NCBI GenBank assembly: GCA_014649555.1 | Contig: BMTG01000012.1 | Span: 186,001-250,000, forward strand | Source of the DNA: Streptomyces globisporus | GTDB taxonomy: Bacteria; Actinomycetota; Actinomycetes; Streptomycetales; Streptomycetaceae | Length of the DNA stretch: 64,000 nucleotides | Reading direction: 5' to 3' | Part shown: piece by piece, positions 51,059-60,766 of the stretch | Layout of the letters: every line of letters starts with the position of its first letter | How positions within the stretch are numbered: position 1 is the first letter of the stretch | Notes under the pieces: generated by a model | Database searches by the model: none | What the model was told of the DNA's origin: nothing | What the model saw: only the letters and a program-made list of their open reading frames with translations | Made by a program: the position numbers and the translations under genes

Positions 51059-52315
51059 ATGGAGGCCAAGGAGTCCACGGGGAGCGCCGCACCGGCCGAG
51101 CGGCACGCCGGCTGGAACGAGTTGTTCTTCGACCTCGTCGTCGTCGCCGGGGCGGGGCAGCTGGCCCGGCTGCTGCACGACGGCCCCCAGCCGGCGGACC
51201 TCGCCCTGTACGCGGTGGTCTACCTGGCCTTCTGGACCACCTGGGCCGGGTTCGCCGTCTACGGGGACATCGCGGCCTCCGAGACCCGGGTCCGTACGCT
51301 GCTGATCGCGATGTTCGGCATGGCCGTGATGGCCGCCTCCGTGCACACCGTCCAGTCGAGCCACGCGACCGCCTTCGTCATCGCCTATGTGGCGCTGCGC
51401 TGGCAGGCGGGCCAGGTCTGGCGGCGGGGCAGCATCGTGGTGGACTGGCCGCTGGCCCAGTTCGGGGCGGGCGCGGTGCCCTGGCTCGTCTCGCTCTTCG
51501 TCGACACCCCGCTGCGCTACTGGCTCTGGGCGCTCGGCATCGCGCTGGACATCGTCACCCTGCTGGTCTCCACCCGGGAGCGCACCCTGCGGCGGGCGGG
51601 CGAGCGGGCCGCGCGCCGCCGCGACGGCCGCCCGCCGCCGGGCCCCGCACACGGCCCGGTCGCCGAACCGCCCCGGCTCGGCGAGTCACGGATCGACGCC
51701 GCGCACATGGGCGAACGCCTCGGGCTGTACGTGATCATCGTGCTGGGCGAGGGCGTCATCCAGATCATCGACGCGGCGTCCGAGCGCGACGGCTGGGACG
51801 GGCCGCTCGCCGCCACCGGCCTCGGGGCGTTCGGGCTGCTGGCCGCGATCTGCACGCTGAGCCTGCTCTACGGCACCAACGGCATCCCCCATCTGCGCAA
51901 GGGAGCGCTCGCGCCGAGGCTGGCGATGCTGCTGCACGCGGTGATGACCGGCTTCCTGGTCGCGCTGGCCACGGCGTTGGGTTCGGCCGTCGCGCATGTC
52001 GACGACGTGCTGCCGAAGGGCCGGCACTGGCTGCTGTGCGGGGCGATGGCCGGGTACTTCGCGGCGGGTCTGGTGGCTGCGCTGCCGCTCGCGGACCGGT
52101 CCGACCGGGTCTGGCTCCTGGGGTGGGCGCTGCCGTGCGTGGCGGTGTCCGTGGCGCTGGCACCGCTCGGGGTGGAGCTGCCGGCCTGGGCGACGATCTG
52201 GATCCTGGTGGCGCTGGTCTGCTGGCAGATCGCCTACGACCCGGGGGCGCCCGGAGCGGGTCCGTCGGGGCGGCGGTGGCGGAGGTTCCGGCGGTCGGTG
52301 CCGCGGGTTGCCTGA
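51059..52315 (+). CDS. Low-temperature-requirement A (LtrA) family membrane protein
   Basis: A 418-aa protein with about 10-12 helices. It carries the LtrA signature HAGWNELFFDLVVVAGAGQLARLL at residues 18-41 (in parts) and ERLGLYVIIVLGEGVIQII in the second half. The function is unknown beyond a cold-growth phenotype of listerial ltrA. An internal Arg/Pro-rich hydrophilic loop (about 180-215) separates two halves. ATG at 51059 is chosen because the upstream frame is GC-rich non-conserved sequence. Confidence 0.9.
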   Translation: MEAKESTGSAAPAERHAGWNELFFDLVVVAGAGQLARLLHDGPQPADLALYAVVYLAFWTTWAGFAVYGDIAASETRVRTLLIAMFGMAVMAASVHTVQSSHATAFVIAYVALRWQAGQVWRRGSIVVDWPLAQFGAGAVPWLVSLFVDTPLRYWLWALGIALDIVTLLVSTRERTLRRAGERAARRRDGRPPPGPAHGPVAEPPRLGESRIDAAHMGERLGLYVIIVLGEGVIQIIDAASERDGWDGPLAATGLGAFGLLAAICTLSLLYGTNGIPHLRKGALAPRLAMLLHAVMTGFLVALATALGSAVAHVDDVLPKGRHWLLCGAMAGYFAAGLVAALPLADRSDRVWLLGWALPCVAVSVALAPLGVELPAWATIWILVALVCWQIAYDPGAPGAGPSGRRWRRFRRSVPRVA

Positions 52316-52397
52316 TGGGCCCTGGGGCGCCGGGCCCTGTGGCCCTGGAGCCCCGAGGCACCGGGGCGCGGGGCACCCGAGGTTCCGGGCCCCGGGG

Positions 52398-53324
52398 TCA
52401 CGCCCGGGCGGCCAGCCCCGCCTCGCGTACGGCCACCGCCTCCATCGCGTCCAGCACCGGCCGGATCAGCGGATGGCCCTCGGCCCCCTGGCGTACGGCG
52501 GCGAAGACCCGGCGCGTGGGGGCGCTGCCCTCGACCGGGCGGACGACGACCCCGGTCAGCTCCATCCCGCGCAGCGCCGAGCGGGGCACCAGCGCCACCC
52601 CGGCGTCCGCCCCGGCCAGGGCGACCACCGCGTGGAAGTCGTCCGACGAGTGATCGAGGCGCGGGGCGAAACCGGCGTACTCGCAGGCCAGGACCACCAC
52701 GTCATGGCAGGGGTTGCCCGGGTACGGCCCGATCCACGGGTCCTTCGCCAGGTCGGCGACCGCCACCTGGGCCTGGTCGGCGAGGCGGTGGCCCACCGGG
52801 AGCACCGCGTCGAACGGCTCCGAGTACAGCGGGACGCGGGTGAGCCGGCGGTCGTCCTCGGCGGGCGCGCCCCGGTATTCGACGGCGACCGCCACATCCA
52901 CCTGCCGGTCCAGCACCATCGGCACGCTGGCGTCGCCCTCCGCGTCCTGGACCTTGACCCGGATGCCGGGCGCGGTGCGGGCCAGCTCGGTGAGGGCGGG
53001 GGCGAGGACGAGTCCGATGCCGGTGGCGAACGCGGCGACCGTGACCGTACCGGCGACGCCCGCGCTGTAGTCGGCCAGCTCCGCCTCGGCCCGCTCCAGC
53101 TGGGCGAGGACGAGGTTGGTGTGGCTGAGGAGGATCTCCCCGGCGGCGGTGAGCCGGGCGCCGCGCGCCCCCCGTTCGACGAGGCGGTGGCCGGTCTCCT
53201 GCTCCAGGGCGGCGAGCTGCTGGGAGACGGCGGAAGGGGTCAGGTACAACGCGGCGGCGGCCGCGGTCACCGTGCGGTGGTCGGCCACCGCACGGAGGAT
53301 TCGCAGCCGCCGCGCATCGATCAT
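52398..53324 (-). CDS. LysR-family transcriptional regulator
   Basis: A 308-aa regulator with the N-terminal helix-turn-helix DARRLRILRAVADHRTVTAAAAALYLTPSAVSQQLAALE (in parts) and a type-2 periplasmic-binding effector domain (about 88-300). It lies 49 bp downstream of kbl in the same direction and so may be co-transcribed with tdh-kbl. Control of those genes is possible but a classic divergent arrangement is missing. Confidence 0.92.
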   Translation of the reverse strand: MIDARRLRILRAVADHRTVTAAAAALYLTPSAVSQQLAALEQETGHRLVERGARGARLTAAGEILLSHTNLVLAQLERAEAELADYSAGVAGTVTVAAFATGIGLVLAPALTELARTAPGIRVKVQDAEGDASVPMVLDRQVDVAVAVEYRGAPAEDDRRLTRVPLYSEPFDAVLPVGHRLADQAQVAVADLAKDPWIGPYPGNPCHDVVVLACEYAGFAPRLDHSSDDFHAVVALAGADAGVALVPRSALRGMELTGVVVRPVEGSAPTRRVFAAVRQGAEGHPLIRPVLDAMEAVAVREAGLAARA

Positions 53325-53372
53325 GTGCCCATTGTCCCAGGTGGCGGCGGAACCACCGACCCGGTCGGCGGG

Positions 53373-54575
53373 TCAGGCGGCTTCCGCCTCCAGCGCGGTC
53401 CGGGCGTCGACGAACGCGTCCACGGCGCGGTTCACGTCGGCGGTGGAGTGCGCGGCCGAGAGCTGGACGCGGATGCGGGCCGCGTCCTGCGGGACGACGG
53501 GGTACGAGAAGCCGATCACGTAGACACCGCGCTCCAGGAGCAGTTCCGCCATCCGGCCCGCCTTGCCCGCGTCGCCGATCATGACGGGGGCGATGGCGTG
53601 GTCGCCGGGCAGGATGTCGAAGCCCTCGGCGGTCATCCGGGTGCGGAACAGCTCGGTGTTGGCGGCGAGCTGCTCGCGCAGGTCCCCGGCGGACTCCAGC
53701 AGGTCGATGACCTTGAGGGAGGCGGCGGCGATGACCGGGGCGAGGGTGTTGGAGAAGAGGTACGGGCGCGAGCGCTGGCGCAGCAGGGCGACGATCTCCG
53801 CGCGGGCCGCGACGTAACCGCCGGAGGCTCCGCCGAGCGCCTTGCCGAGGGTGCCGGTGATGATGTCGACCCGGTCCATCACGCCGTGCAGCTCGGGCGT
53901 GCCGCGGCCGCCGGGGCCGACGAAGCCGACGGCGTGCGAGTCGTCGACCATGACCATGGCGTCGTAGCGGTCGGCCAGGTCGCAGATCTCCTGGAGCGGG
54001 GCGACGTACCCGTCCATGGAGAAGACGCCGTCGGTGACGATGAGGCGGCGGCGCGCGCCGGACGCCTCCTTGAGCTGCGTCTCCAGTTCGGCCATGTCGC
54101 GGTTGGCGTAGCGGTGGCGCTTGGCCTTGGAGAGCCGGATGCCGTCGATGATGGAGGCGTGGTTGAGGGCGTCGGAGATGACGGCGTCCTCGGGGCCGAG
54201 CAGGGTCTCGAAGACTCCGCCGTTGGCGTCGAAGCAGGAGGAGTAGAGGATCGTGTCCTCCTGGCCGAGGAAGGCCGAGAGCCGCTGCTCCAGCTCCTTG
54301 TGGACCTCCTGGGTGCCGCAGATGAAGCGGACCGAGGCCATCCCGTAGCCCCAGCGGTCCAGCGCCTCGTGGGCGGCGGCGATGACCTCGGGGTGGTCGG
54401 CGAGGCCGAGGTAGTTGTTGGCGCAGAAGTTGAGGACCTCGCCGGGGCGGCCGCCGGAGGTGACCTCGACGGTCGCGGACTGCGGGGTGCCGATCACGCG
54501 CTCGGGCTTGTGCAGCCCGGCGGCGCGGATCTCGTCGAGGGTGGTGCGCAGATCGTCGCGTACGGAGTCGAACAT
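53373..54575 (-). CDS. kbl: Glycine C-acetyltransferase (2-amino-3-ketobutyrate CoA ligase)
   Basis: Kbl (400 aa) cleaves 2-amino-3-ketobutyrate with CoA into glycine and acetyl-CoA. It is a PLP enzyme of the alpha-oxoamine synthase family: the PLP Lys is in [15 protein letters not shown] near residue 243, with [13 protein letters not shown] and [15 protein letters not shown] at the usual places. It follows tdh with a 44-bp gap. Together the two enzymes make the threonine-to-glycine pathway. Confidence 0.95.
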   Translation of the reverse strand: MFDSVRDDLRTTLDEIRAAGLHKPERVIGTPQSATVEVTSGGRPGEVLNFCANNYLGLADHPEVIAAAHEALDRWGYGMASVRFICGTQEVHKELEQRLSAFLGQEDTILYSSCFDANGGVFETLLGPEDAVISDALNHASIIDGIRLSKAKRHRYANRDMAELETQLKEASGARRRLIVTDGVFSMDGYVAPLQEICDLADRYDAMVMVDDSHAVGFVGPGGRGTPELHGVMDRVDIITGTLGKALGGASGGYVAARAEIVALLRQRSRPYLFSNTLAPVIAAASLKVIDLLESAGDLREQLAANTELFRTRMTAEGFDILPGDHAIAPVMIGDAGKAGRMAELLLERGVYVIGFSYPVVPQDAARIRVQLSAAHSTADVNRAVDAFVDARTALEAEAA

Positions 54576-54619
54576 GCGGATTCCTTAAGAGATCAGGTAA
54601 CGGACCAGGTGGGAGACGG

Positions 54620-55648
54620 TCAGGCGGTCCAGTCGAGGATGACCTTGCCGCCGAGGCCGCTCGCCGCGTCGTCGAAGGCGGCCTCGAAGTCGCGGAAGCC
54701 GTACCGGCCGGTGATCACGGGGGCCAGGTCGAGGCCGCCCTCCAGCAGGACGGACATGGCGTACCAGGTCTCGAACATCTCGCGGCCGTAGATGCCCTTG
54801 ATGGTGATCATCGAGGTGACGATGCGGGCCCAGTCGACGGCGAACTCCTCGGCGGGCAGGCCGAGCATGGCGATCCGGCCGCCGTGCGTCATGTTCGCGA
54901 CCATCTCGCGCATCGCCTCGGGGCGGCCGGACATCTCCAGGCCGATGTCGAAGCCCTCGCGCAGGCCGAGTTCGCGCTGCCCGTCCGCGATGGTGCTCTC
55001 GCCGACGTTCAGGGCGAGGCTGACGCCGACCTTGCGGGCCAGGGCGAGGCGGGCCTCGCTGACGTCGGTGATGACGACGTTGCGGGCGCCTGCGTGCTTG
55101 GCCACGGCGGCGGCCATGATGCCGATCGGGCCCGCGCCGGTGATCAGGATGTCCTCGCCGACCAGCGGGAAGGAGAGGGCGGTGTGCACGGCGTTGCCGA
55201 ACGGGTCGAAGATCGCCGCGATGTCGAGGTCGACGGGGACCCGGTGCACCCACACGTTGGAGGCGGGCAGGACGACGTACTCCGCGAACGCCCCGTCGCG
55301 GCCGACCCCGAGGCCGATCGTGGAGCGGCAGAGGTGGCGGCGGCCGGCGAGACAGTTGCGGCACTTGCCGCAGACGAGGTGGCCCTCGCCGCTGACCAGG
55401 TCGCCGGTGGCGATGTCGGAGACGTCGGAGCCGGTCGCGGCGACCTCGCCGACGAACTCGTGGCCGAGGATCAGCGGGGTGGTGACCGCCTGCTGGGCCC
55501 AGCCGTCATAGGCGCGGATGTGCAGGTCGGTGCCGCAGATACCGGTGCGCAGGACCTTGATCAGGACGTCGGTGGGGCCGTACTCCGGCTCCGGCACGTC
55601 CATCAGCCACAGTCCGGGCTCGGCCTTCTGCTTGACGAGTGCCTTCAC
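54620..55648 (-). CDS. tdh: L-threonine 3-dehydrogenase
   Basis: Tdh (342 aa) oxidises threonine to 2-amino-3-ketobutyrate with NAD. Zinc-binding residues are in [17 protein letters not shown] and the four-Cys structural zinc loop [16 protein letters not shown]; the Rossmann motif is [22 protein letters not shown] at 55648 has AGGGAG nine bases upstream; a longer frame from 55702 is less likely. It is the first gene of tdh-kbl-lysR. Confidence 0.95.
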   Translation of the reverse strand: MKALVKQKAEPGLWLMDVPEPEYGPTDVLIKVLRTGICGTDLHIRAYDGWAQQAVTTPLILGHEFVGEVAATGSDVSDIATGDLVSGEGHLVCGKCRNCLAGRRHLCRSTIGLGVGRDGAFAEYVVLPASNVWVHRVPVDLDIAAIFDPFGNAVHTALSFPLVGEDILITGAGPIGIMAAAVAKHAGARNVVITDVSEARLALARKVGVSLALNVGESTIADGQRELGLREGFDIGLEMSGRPEAMREMVANMTHGGRIAMLGLPAEEFAVDWARIVTSMITIKGIYGREMFETWYAMSVLLEGGLDLAPVITGRYGFRDFEAAFDDAASGLGGKVILDWTA

Positions 55649-55902
55649 GGCTGTGGCTCCCTGACGTCGGTACGCGAGTGAATACCCCGGGCCGCGGGGC
55701 ATGTCGGAGGACCCTGTGGCCCGGGGTGGTCTTGGGTGTCACCCCCCATGGTGGGGGTTCGGCGGGACGGGACGGAGCATCTCGGAAAGCTCCACGCGCC
55801 GTCCCCGGCCGTCACCCAGAAGGCTGCCGTACGGCGGGGTCCCCGGTCCATCGAGGATTTCTTAAGCGCCGCCGCAGGAGATCTTCACACCTGGCCGGGG
55901 CT

Positions 55903-58275
55903 TCACCGACCGCTGCCGTCGGACGCCTCCCGGACCTCCCCGTACGGGCCCAGGAAGCGGGGGCGGCCCTGCTCGATCCGGTGGAGGAAGATCCCGTCCG
56001 GGATGCGCACCTGGCGGGTGGAGGCGTCGAAGGCGAGGGTCCGCACGATCCCCCGGTGCTCGGTGCGCACGAGCCGCCCGCCGATACCGCTGCGCACCTC
56101 GCCGGATGCGCTGGTGGTCCCGGCGGCGCGGGCGATCAGGCCGACCGCGTCGTACGCCTCGGCGGCCCAGGTCGCCGGGGGTGCGCCGAAGCGCTTGCGG
56201 TGGGCGGCGGTGAACGCCCGGGCCGCGGGGAGGGCGGCGGGGTCGGCGTACGCCTCGGCGAAGACCCAGCCGTCGGCCGCCGCGCCCGCCCCGTCGAGGA
56301 AGGCGGGCCCGAGGGCGGGTCCGGCGGCGACCCGGGCGCCGGTGAAGCCCTCGGCCGCGAGTGCGGTGGCCAGACGCCCGGCGCGGGACGCGTCGCCGCC
56401 CGCGTGGACCACTGCGTCCGCCCCGCTGCTCACGGCCTTACGGGCGACCGCCCCGAAGCCCGCGTCGCCCCGGGCGAGGGGGTGTTCGAGGAGGGTGACG
56501 CCGGTGGGAGCGGCCTCGCGGAACGTGCTCCCGATCTCCCCCGCGAGCCCGGGATCGGCGGCGTCCTCGACGAGGAGGACGCGGGTCGCGGGGCTGGTAC
56601 GGGTCAGGTAGCTGATCAGGCCGGGGGTGAGCATGCGGTCCAGGGGGCGGGTGAGGCAGAGGTGGAGCCCGGTGCCGGACTCGACGGTGCTCGATCCGGC
56701 CGCGACGACGACGGTGGCCAGCCGCGCCTCGCCGTACCGCTGGACGAGGTCCGCGCGCAGGACGGCGCCGGTCGGCCCGAGGACCGCGACGACCGTGGGA
56801 TCGGCGGCCAGCCGCCCGGCCACCCGGAGCGCCGCCGCCGGGTCGCCCGCGTCGTCCTCGGTGCGCAGGGCGAGCCGGAACGCCTTGTCCTTACGGGAGT
56901 TGTGGTCGGCGACGGCGAGCTGGGCACCGCGCTGATGGGCCAGCCCGGTGGCCCGGCCGGGTCCGCCGAGGTCGGCGTGGAGCCCGATCGTGTACGTGTG
57001 CGGCTCCCCGGACCCGCCCGAGGAACCGCCCGCCCGGCCGCCGCGCCCCCACAAGGCGTTCCAGCCCGCGGCGGACCCGCCGACGAGGAGGACGGCCCCG
57101 GCGGCCGCGCCGGTCAGGACCCTGCGGCGAGTGGGCCCGCGGCCGACGGCTTCGTCCCCGCTCGCCTGGTCCCCGGCGCTTTCGTCCCCGGCCGGGGTGA
57201 GCGTGGTGGGCAGCGGTTCGGGGTCCGGCAGCGCGAGGGCGGCGGCGGACCGCTCGGCGATCAGGGCGGAGAGCCCGGCGGGGGGCTGCCAGGGGGTGGG
57301 GGCCGGGGTTCCGCCCGGGGCCGGGGTTCCGCCCGGGGCCGGGGTTCCGCCCGGGGCCGGGGTTCCGCCCGGGTCGGAGGCGGCGCGGAGGGACTCTCGC
57401 GGGTCCCGTGGCGCGCTCGGGGCCGACCGGGGCGGGTCCGGCAGCGCCCGTCCGGCCGGGTCCGGGCCCGCCTCCCCGGCGCCCTCCAGCGCGTCGCGGA
57501 CCCGGCTCGCGGTCGGCCGGGCGGCCGGGTCCTTCGCGAGGCAGGCGACGATCAGGGGGACCAGGCCGGGCGGGACGCCCGTCAGGTCCGGCTCCTCGTG
57601 GACCGTACGGAACAGGGCGCCCGCCCCGCCGCCCTCACCGAACGGCCCCCGCCCGGTCGCCGCGTACACGAGGACGCAGCCGAGCGAGAACACGTCGCAC
57701 GGCGGCCCCAGCGGCCCGGCCGACGCCTGCTCGGGGGCCAGGTAGCCGGGCGTCCCGATCACCGCTCCGGTGGCGGTCAGCGCGGTGGCGCCCTCGTGGC
57801 GGGCGATCCCGAAGTCGATGAGGCGGGGGCCGTCGAGGGCGAGGAGCACATTGCCGGGTTTGACGTCGCGGTGGATCAGCCCGGCCTCGTGGACCGCGGC
57901 GAGGGCCTCGGCGAGCCGGCTCCCGAGCGCCCCGACGGTGGCCGGGGGCAGCGGACCACCGGCCGTCACCACCTGGGCCAGCGAGGGCCCGGGGACGAAC
58001 GCGGTCGCCAGCCACGGTTCGCGGGCCTCGGTGTCCGCGCCGAGCACCGGGACCACCCAGGGCCCCGTGATCCGGGCGGCCGCCTCGGCCTCGCGACGGA
58101 ACCGGGCCCGGAAACCGGGGTCGGCGGCGTGCTCGGCCCGGATCACCTTCACGGCGGCGAGCGCCCCGCCCGCCGACCGCGCCAGGTAGACCACACCCAT
58201 GCCGCCCGCGCCGAGCCGGACGAGGGTGCGGTAGGGGCCGACGGCGCGGGGGTCCTCGGAGGTGAGGGGCCGCAC
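55903..58275 (-). CDS. Ser/Thr kinase fused to ABC-type ligand-binding domain (copy 1)
   Basis: A 790-aa membrane protein. The cytoplasmic kinase has Gly-loop G22AGGMGVV, Lys43, HRD at 135-137 (HRDVKPGN), DFG at 154-156 and GTPGYLAPEQ. A Pro-rich linker with four GGTPAP units leads to one membrane helix (VLTGAAAGAVLLVGGSAAGW). The outer part (about 440-790) is a Leu/Ile/Val-binding-type domain (IGLHADLGGPG, VVAVLGPTGAV, HAGGDASRAG). A nutrient sensor that phosphorylates proteins is the inference. GTG start, one base after the stop of copy 2. Confidence 0.93.
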   Translation of the reverse strand: MRPLTSEDPRAVGPYRTLVRLGAGGMGVVYLARSAGGALAAVKVIRAEHAADPGFRARFRREAEAAARITGPWVVPVLGADTEAREPWLATAFVPGPSLAQVVTAGGPLPPATVGALGSRLAEALAAVHEAGLIHRDVKPGNVLLALDGPRLIDFGIARHEGATALTATGAVIGTPGYLAPEQASAGPLGPPCDVFSLGCVLVYAATGRGPFGEGGGAGALFRTVHEEPDLTGVPPGLVPLIVACLAKDPAARPTASRVRDALEGAGEAGPDPAGRALPDPPRSAPSAPRDPRESLRAASDPGGTPAPGGTPAPGGTPAPGGTPAPTPWQPPAGLSALIAERSAAALALPDPEPLPTTLTPAGDESAGDQASGDEAVGRGPTRRRVLTGAAAGAVLLVGGSAAGWNALWGRGGRAGGSSGGSGEPHTYTIGLHADLGGPGRATGLAHQRGAQLAVADHNSRKDKAFRLALRTEDDAGDPAAALRVAGRLAADPTVVAVLGPTGAVLRADLVQRYGEARLATVVVAAGSSTVESGTGLHLCLTRPLDRMLTPGLISYLTRTSPATRVLLVEDAADPGLAGEIGSTFREAAPTGVTLLEHPLARGDAGFGAVARKAVSSGADAVVHAGGDASRAGRLATALAAEGFTGARVAAGPALGPAFLDGAGAAADGWVFAEAYADPAALPAARAFTAAHRKRFGAPPATWAAEAYDAVGLIARAAGTTSASGEVRSGIGGRLVRTEHRGIVRTLAFDASTRQVRIPDGIFLHRIEQGRPRFLGPYGEVREASDGSGR
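57303..57374 (-). repeat. Four 18-bp repeats encoding GGTPAP in the kinase linker
   Basis: Four perfect copies of an 18-base unit (forward GGGGTTCCGCCCGGGGCC) encode consecutive GGTPAP hexapeptides in the juxtamembrane linker of kinase copy 1. Being in frame, copy number can vary. The perfect identity suggests recent expansion. Confidence 0.85.
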
Positions 58276-58276
58276 G

Positions 58277-60757
58277 TCAGCTCTTCGGCTTCGGGGCGGG
58301 GCCGAGATAGCGGAGGCGGCCGTCCTCCACCCGGTACAAGTGAGCCTCCCGGCTGACGAGTTGCTGACGTTCCTTGTCGAACGCGTAGGAGCGCGAGACC
58401 CCTTCGTACCGGGCGGCGGCGATCGCGGCGGTGAGCGCGGACCGGGTGGGCCGGCCGTCGCCGGAGGGCGTGACGCTCGCGGACGCCTCCTTGCCCGGGG
58501 GCGTCGCGGTCTTGGCCGCCGCCTCGGCGAGGCCGGCCAGTTCGCGGGCGACGAGCCCGGCCACGTCGTACGCCTCGGCGGACCACGCGGCGGGCGCGGA
58601 GCCGAAGCGTTTGCGGTGAGCGGCGGCGAACGTCCCGGCGGCCGGGGCGGTGGCGTCGATGAACGGGGCGACGAACTCCCAGCCGTCGGCCGCCGCGCCC
58701 GCCTGTTGGAGGAACTCCGGCCCCATGACGGCATGTTGGGCCATGCACGGTCCGGCGAAGGAGAGGTCGGCCAGGATGCGGGCCACCCGGGCGGCGCCGG
58801 CTGCGTCACCGGCGTAGAAGAGGGCGTCGCTCCGGTGCGTGAGGAGGTCGGTGATGACCGGGTCGAAGACGGTGGTCCCGGCGGGCACCACGCGGGGGTG
58901 GGTGGTGCCGGTGGTGAGGGTGGGGGTCAGCAGGTTGGCCGAGTAGCCCGACTGGTAGGCCGCCTGTCCGCCGGACCGGTCGATCAGGACGCCCAGCCGC
59001 TCGACGTCGGGGCGCAGGAGAAGGCGGTTGACGATGGGGACGGCGAGCGAGGCGTAGGAAGGGGCGGCCTGGAAGAAGGAGGCGTTGGCGCGGCGCGGGA
59101 AGGCCATCTGGAGGGCCGACACCGTCAGGACCGGCATCACGGCTTCGTCGTACGCGGACAGGGCAGCCCCCGCCGACTCGTCGCTCGTGGGCCCGATGAC
59201 CGCGACCACCTCCGGGTCGCGGGCGAACTCCTCGGCGACCCGGGCCGAGCGGCCGGGGTCCCCTTGGTCGTCGAGGACCTTCACGGCGAGCCGGAAGGGC
59301 TGGTCGTCGAGGGAGTTGAAGCGGTCGACGGCAAGCCGGACGCCGCGTTCCTGGGCGCGTCCGGCGGCGCTGCGGGGCCCGGTGAGGTCGGCGTGCACGC
59401 CGACGATCAGGCGCCGTCCGCCCGGAGCCCCGTCGCCTCCCGCACTCTCCGCTTCGTCGCCGGTGAGCCGTACGGCGGCGAAGGCTCCGCCGCCGAGGGC
59501 AAGAGCACCCCCGGCCGCGAGGAGCAGGAACCGCCGTCGGCCGGGGGCGGGTTGCGGAGGCCCGGGCTCCTCGGCGACGGCGACGGTGGCGTCGATGGCG
59601 GGCAGGGCCAGCAGCGCGGCGGCGCGGTCCGCGATGATCCGGACGACGTCCTCGGGCAGCCAGTCGGTGGTGGCCCCGGCGGGCACGTCCTCGGCGATCA
59701 GGGGGTCGAGGTCGGCGGCGGCCGGACGCTCGCCGGGGTCCTTGGCGAGGCACCGCTCCAGCAGCGCGAGCAGCCCGGGGTCCTCGACGCCGTCGAGGTC
59801 GGGGGCGTCGTGGACGGTGCGGTAGAGGACCGCGTCGACCGCACCACTGCCGAAGGGCGGCCGGCCGGTGGCCGCGTAGGCCAGGAGACAGCCGAGCGAG
59901 AAGACGTCCCCGGCGGATCCGGGAGGGCCGGTGGGCACGGCGGATCCTGGAGGGCCGGTGGGCACGGCGGGCACGGCGGCCTCTGTGCCCCCGGTGGGTC
60001 CGGTGACCCCGGTGTGCTCGGCAGCCCCGGCGGGCTCGGTGGCGCGTGTGCCCTCGGCGGGCTCGGTGGCCCCGGTGTGCTCGCCAGCCCCAGTGCCCCC
60101 GGCAGCCCAGGTGGCCCGTGTGGGCCCGACAGGCCCGGCGGACCCGGCAGACCCAGTGGCCTCGGCCGCTCCGGGCGACCCAGTGGCCCCGCCCGCGCCC
60201 CCGGACGCCACCTCCGGCGGCAGGAACCCCGGCGTGCCGACGATCAGCCCGGTGGCTGTGAGGGCGGTCGCGTCGGCGGCGCGGGCGATCCCGAAGTCGA
60301 TCAGCCGGGGCCCGCTCGCCGTCAGCAGGACGTTGCCCGGTTTCACGTCGCGGTGGACGAGCCCGGCGGCGTGCACGGCGGCCAGGGCGCGGGCGAGCAG
60401 CCGGCCGAGGACGGTGACGCTGCGCACGGGGAGCGGTCCGCGCCGGGCGACGACGTCCGACAGCGTCGGTCCGGGCACGAACTCGGTCGCGAGCCAAGGC
60501 CGTTCGGCCTTGGTGTCGGCACCGGTGACGGACACGGCCCAGGGGCTGTCGACCCGGTGGGCGGCCTCGGCCTCGCGGCGGAAGCGGGCCCGGAAGTCCT
60601 CGTCCCCGGCGTGCTCGGGCAGGATCACCTTGATCGCGGCGAGCGCTCCGGCGTCGGTGCGGCCGAGGTAGACGACGCCCATGCCGCCGGCTCCGAGGCG
60701 GCCGAGGAGCCGGTGGCCGCCGATCCGGGCGGGGTCGGTGGGTCGCAGGTCGTCCAT
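58277..60757 (-). CDS. Ser/Thr kinase fused to ABC-type ligand-binding domain (copy 2, kinase insertion)
   Basis: An 826-aa paralogue of copy 1 with the same layout: G22AGGMGVV, Lys43, HRD 135-137, DFG 154-156, PPE 180-182, one membrane helix ([19 protein letters not shown]) and an outer binding domain ([29 protein letters not shown]). Unlike copy 1, about 90 residues of Gly/Ala/Thr/Pro/Glu-rich low-complexity sequence (about 187-283) separate the PPE motif from D284-VFSLG. Kinase residues are otherwise complete. It precedes copy 1 with a one-base gap, so the two are co-translated. Confidence 0.93.
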   Translation of the reverse strand: MDDLRPTDPARIGGHRLLGRLGAGGMGVVYLGRTDAGALAAIKVILPEHAGDEDFRARFRREAEAAHRVDSPWAVSVTGADTKAERPWLATEFVPGPTLSDVVARRGPLPVRSVTVLGRLLARALAAVHAAGLVHRDVKPGNVLLTASGPRLIDFGIARAADATALTATGLIVGTPGFLPPEVASGGAGGATGSPGAAEATGSAGSAGPVGPTRATWAAGGTGAGEHTGATEPAEGTRATEPAGAAEHTGVTGPTGGTEAAVPAVPTGPPGSAVPTGPPGSAGDVFSLGCLLAYAATGRPPFGSGAVDAVLYRTVHDAPDLDGVEDPGLLALLERCLAKDPGERPAAADLDPLIAEDVPAGATTDWLPEDVVRIIADRAAALLALPAIDATVAVAEEPGPPQPAPGRRRFLLLAAGGALALGGGAFAAVRLTGDEAESAGGDGAPGGRRLIVGVHADLTGPRSAAGRAQERGVRLAVDRFNSLDDQPFRLAVKVLDDQGDPGRSARVAEEFARDPEVVAVIGPTSDESAGAALSAYDEAVMPVLTVSALQMAFPRRANASFFQAAPSYASLAVPIVNRLLLRPDVERLGVLIDRSGGQAAYQSGYSANLLTPTLTTGTTHPRVVPAGTTVFDPVITDLLTHRSDALFYAGDAAGAARVARILADLSFAGPCMAQHAVMGPEFLQQAGAAADGWEFVAPFIDATAPAAGTFAAAHRKRFGSAPAAWSAEAYDVAGLVARELAGLAEAAAKTATPPGKEASASVTPSGDGRPTRSALTAAIAAARYEGVSRSYAFDKERQQLVSREAHLYRVEDGRLRYLGPAPKPKS
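59909..60199 (-). other. Low-complexity insertion inside the kinase domain
   Basis: About 97 codons between PPEVASG and DVFSLG encode only Gly, Ala, Thr, Pro, Glu, Val and a few others in irregular GPT/EPA/GTG-like repeats; the paralogue has about 11 residues here. The insertion sits after the activation segment, at the start of the F-helix region, where large insertions are unusual. Confidence 0.8.
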
Positions 60758-60766
60758 CGCCCGGCC

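Noticed and set aside
51996-54791. 931-codon plus-strand frame across lysR and kbl
   Set aside because: Shadow of two well-recognised minus-strand genes; no domain in the translated product.
57303-57374. Perfect direct repeats that might suggest CRISPR
   Set aside because: There are no unique spacers; the repeats are head-to-tail, multiples of three and inside a coding linker.
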